Below are positions 53,558 to 54,738 of a DNA stretch of 54,738 nt, in pieces. The DNA comes from Burkholderiales bacterium (GTDB lineage: Bacteria; Pseudomonadota; Gammaproteobacteria; Burkholderiales; Burkholderiaceae_D). Location: NCBI GenBank assembly GCA_947475815.1, contig CANJOT010000002.1:1-54738 (forward strand), read 5' to 3'. Within the stretch, counting starts at the first letter, position 1. Every line of letters starts with the position of its first letter. Under the pieces are notes generated by a model. The model did not search any database. It was given only the letters and a program-made list of their open reading frames with translations, and had not been told where the DNA came from. The translations under genes were made by a program, and so were the position numbers.

Positions 53558-54079
53558 TCAATACAGCGGGCCCATCTGCTCAGTGATGGCCTGATAGATG
53601 ATGACGCGCTCGTCACCACGCAGGGCATCGATCTGATCGGCCCGGGCCACGCCAATGCCGCGCCACGGCGTGGTCTTGTGAAAGCCGGTGGTCTCGAGCC
53701 AGATGATCTTGACGTCCGGATGCTGCCAGTTTTTTGCAGCGTCATCGACCAGCACGAGGTATTCATCGGGGCCGATGTCGGGCGCCTTGGTGATCCCTTC
53801 AAACAGGTTGCGGATCCAGACCTGATAGGCCGGGCGAAAGCGCGCACTGTTAGTGCCGCCGCCACCCGAGTCGAGATAAAACTGGCTCTCGAACACATCG
53901 GCGTCAACGGTATACGCGGCCATGTACCGCGGCGGGCTGCCGTCCGGAGACTTGAAACGCTGGCCGGTATAAAAACCGGGCACGCGCATCAGAACGGGCA
54001 GATTGCCCGCGTACCACTCATTCCATTCCTGCTCCCATTCGGGCTTTGAGAAAGAGTGCTGCACCATGTAAATAGACAT
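53558..54079 (-). CDS. Uncharacterised protein, possibly EthD/dimeric alpha-beta-barrel-like
   Basis: MSIYMVQHSFSKPEWEQEWNEWYAGNLPVLMRVPGFYTGQRFKSPDGSPPRYMAAYTVD; full ORF first in a minus-strand gene run. Confidence 0.75.
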   Translation of the reverse strand: MSIYMVQHSFSKPEWEQEWNEWYAGNLPVLMRVPGFYTGQRFKSPDGSPPRYMAAYTVDADVFESQFYLDSGGGGTNSARFRPAYQVWIRNLFEGITKAPDIGPDEYLVLVDDAAKNWQHPDVKIIWLETTGFHKTTPWRGIGVARADQIDALRGDERVIIYQAITEQMGPLY

Positions 54080-54135
54080 AGTTGATCCAATTCTTTACAA
54101 AAGAAGGCAATAAAAAACAATAAGCAATTTATGGG

Positions 54136-54150
54136 TATAAGCAGCTTATA
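54136..54150. repeat. 15-bp perfect palindrome TATAAGC-A-GCTTATA
   Basis: 7-bp arms in the AT-rich divergent intergenic region, about 60 bp upstream of the 54079 gene. Confidence 0.75.
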
Positions 54151-54240
54151 TGTTCATGAAAATTTTTTCCCTAATTGCGGTGCAGTAAATATAATGATCT
54201 GGAATTCAAAATATGGTGACGCAATAAAACAAGAATTCGT

Positions 54241-54275
54241 TGTCTGACACTGGTGCCTGACATCGTTGTCAGACA
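54241..54275. repeat. Three TGTCNGACA-type 9-mers at exact 13-bp period (TGTCTGACA, TGCCTGACA, TGTCAGACA)
   Basis: 54241-54249, 54254-54262 and 54267-54275, separated by 4-bp spacers; outer copies are reverse complements. Confidence 0.85.
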
Positions 54276-54312
54276 CATCAACAAAAACACAATTTCAGCA
54301 AAAGGAATATCC

Positions 54313-54738
54313 GTGAAGAGATCGATCATTCATATTGCCGCGGCGACCATTTTTTCGGGCTTGATGGCGCTGGGCACCACTGTTCAGGCACAAACCTATC
54401 CCGCCCGCCCGGTGCGGCTGGTGGTGGGATTTGCCACTGGCGGCGGCACCGACGTGCTGTCGCGCATCATCGCCCGCAAACTCGCCGATACCTGGGCCCA
54501 TCCGCTGGTGGTTGACAACCGCCCCGGCGCCGATGGCGCCATCGCCACCGAACTCGTGGCGCGCGCGGTCCCCGATGGCTACACCCTGGTCATGGTCTCG
54601 AACGCCCACACCATCACACCCTTCCAGCGCACGCTGAACTACGATCCGGTCAAGGACTTCATTCCGGTGATCGAGGTGGCATCGACGCCCAACCTGTTGC
54701 TGGTTCACCCGAGCGTACCGGCCAAAAATGTCAGCGAA
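54313..54738 (+). CDS. Bug/TctC family substrate-binding protein, C-terminus cut off by the window edge (GTG start)
   Basis: Signal peptide then QTYPARPVRLVVGFATGGGTDVLSRIIARKLADTWAHPLVVDNRPGADGAIATELVARAV. Confidence 0.93.
   Translation, partial: MKRSIIHIAAATIFSGLMALGTTVQAQTYPARPVRLVVGFATGGGTDVLSRIIARKLADTWAHPLVVDNRPGADGAIATELVARAVPDGYTLVMVSNAHTITPFQRTLNYDPVKDFIPVIEVASTPNLLLVHPSVPAKNVSE

Overview
This 54.7 kb window reads as a GC-rich betaproteobacterial chromosome (Burkholderiales-like, an inference from gene content). Most genes are on the minus strand. Positions 1-36990 are mainly housekeeping: the cbb3 oxidase region (ccoN partial, ccoS, ccoI, TauE/SafE, hemN), an autotransporter barrel, dolP/diaA/yraN/rsmI, an orphan gene, rlpA-mrdB-mrdA-mreDCB, gatCAB, pyrE, xthA, an M48 protease, ampG, DUF2817, metXW, ptsI-ptsH-EIIA-gshB-gshA, and amtB-glnK-TorF porin. 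Positions 37266-54738 carry ubiK and then an accessory catabolic region. That region has four Bug/TctC-type solute-binding proteins, a URO-D-like protein, hyuAB, a DMSO-reductase-family molybdoenzyme, a TPP enzyme, a LuxR-type regulator, a fumarate-reductase-like flavoprotein, an MmgE/PrpD protein and an uncharacterised protein. The most interesting signals are regulatory: two FNR/ANR boxes placed for class II activation of ccoN and hemN; a consensus sigma-54 promoter upstream of TorF-glnK-amtB with a dyad over the predicted start site and a G8 tract nearby; a three-hairpin metX leader; a 19-bp perfect palindrome upstream of an orphan gene; and a three-copy 13-bp-period TGTCNGACA-type array plus a separate 15-bp palindrome in the last divergent intergenic region. 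The best candidates for an undescribed system are the luxR-TPP-molybdoenzyme-hyuA-hyuB operon and the adjacent flavoprotein/Bug/Bug/PrpD operon. No CRISPR array, rRNA, tRNA or transposase was recognised. All calls come from reading motifs and translated sequence; no database search was run.
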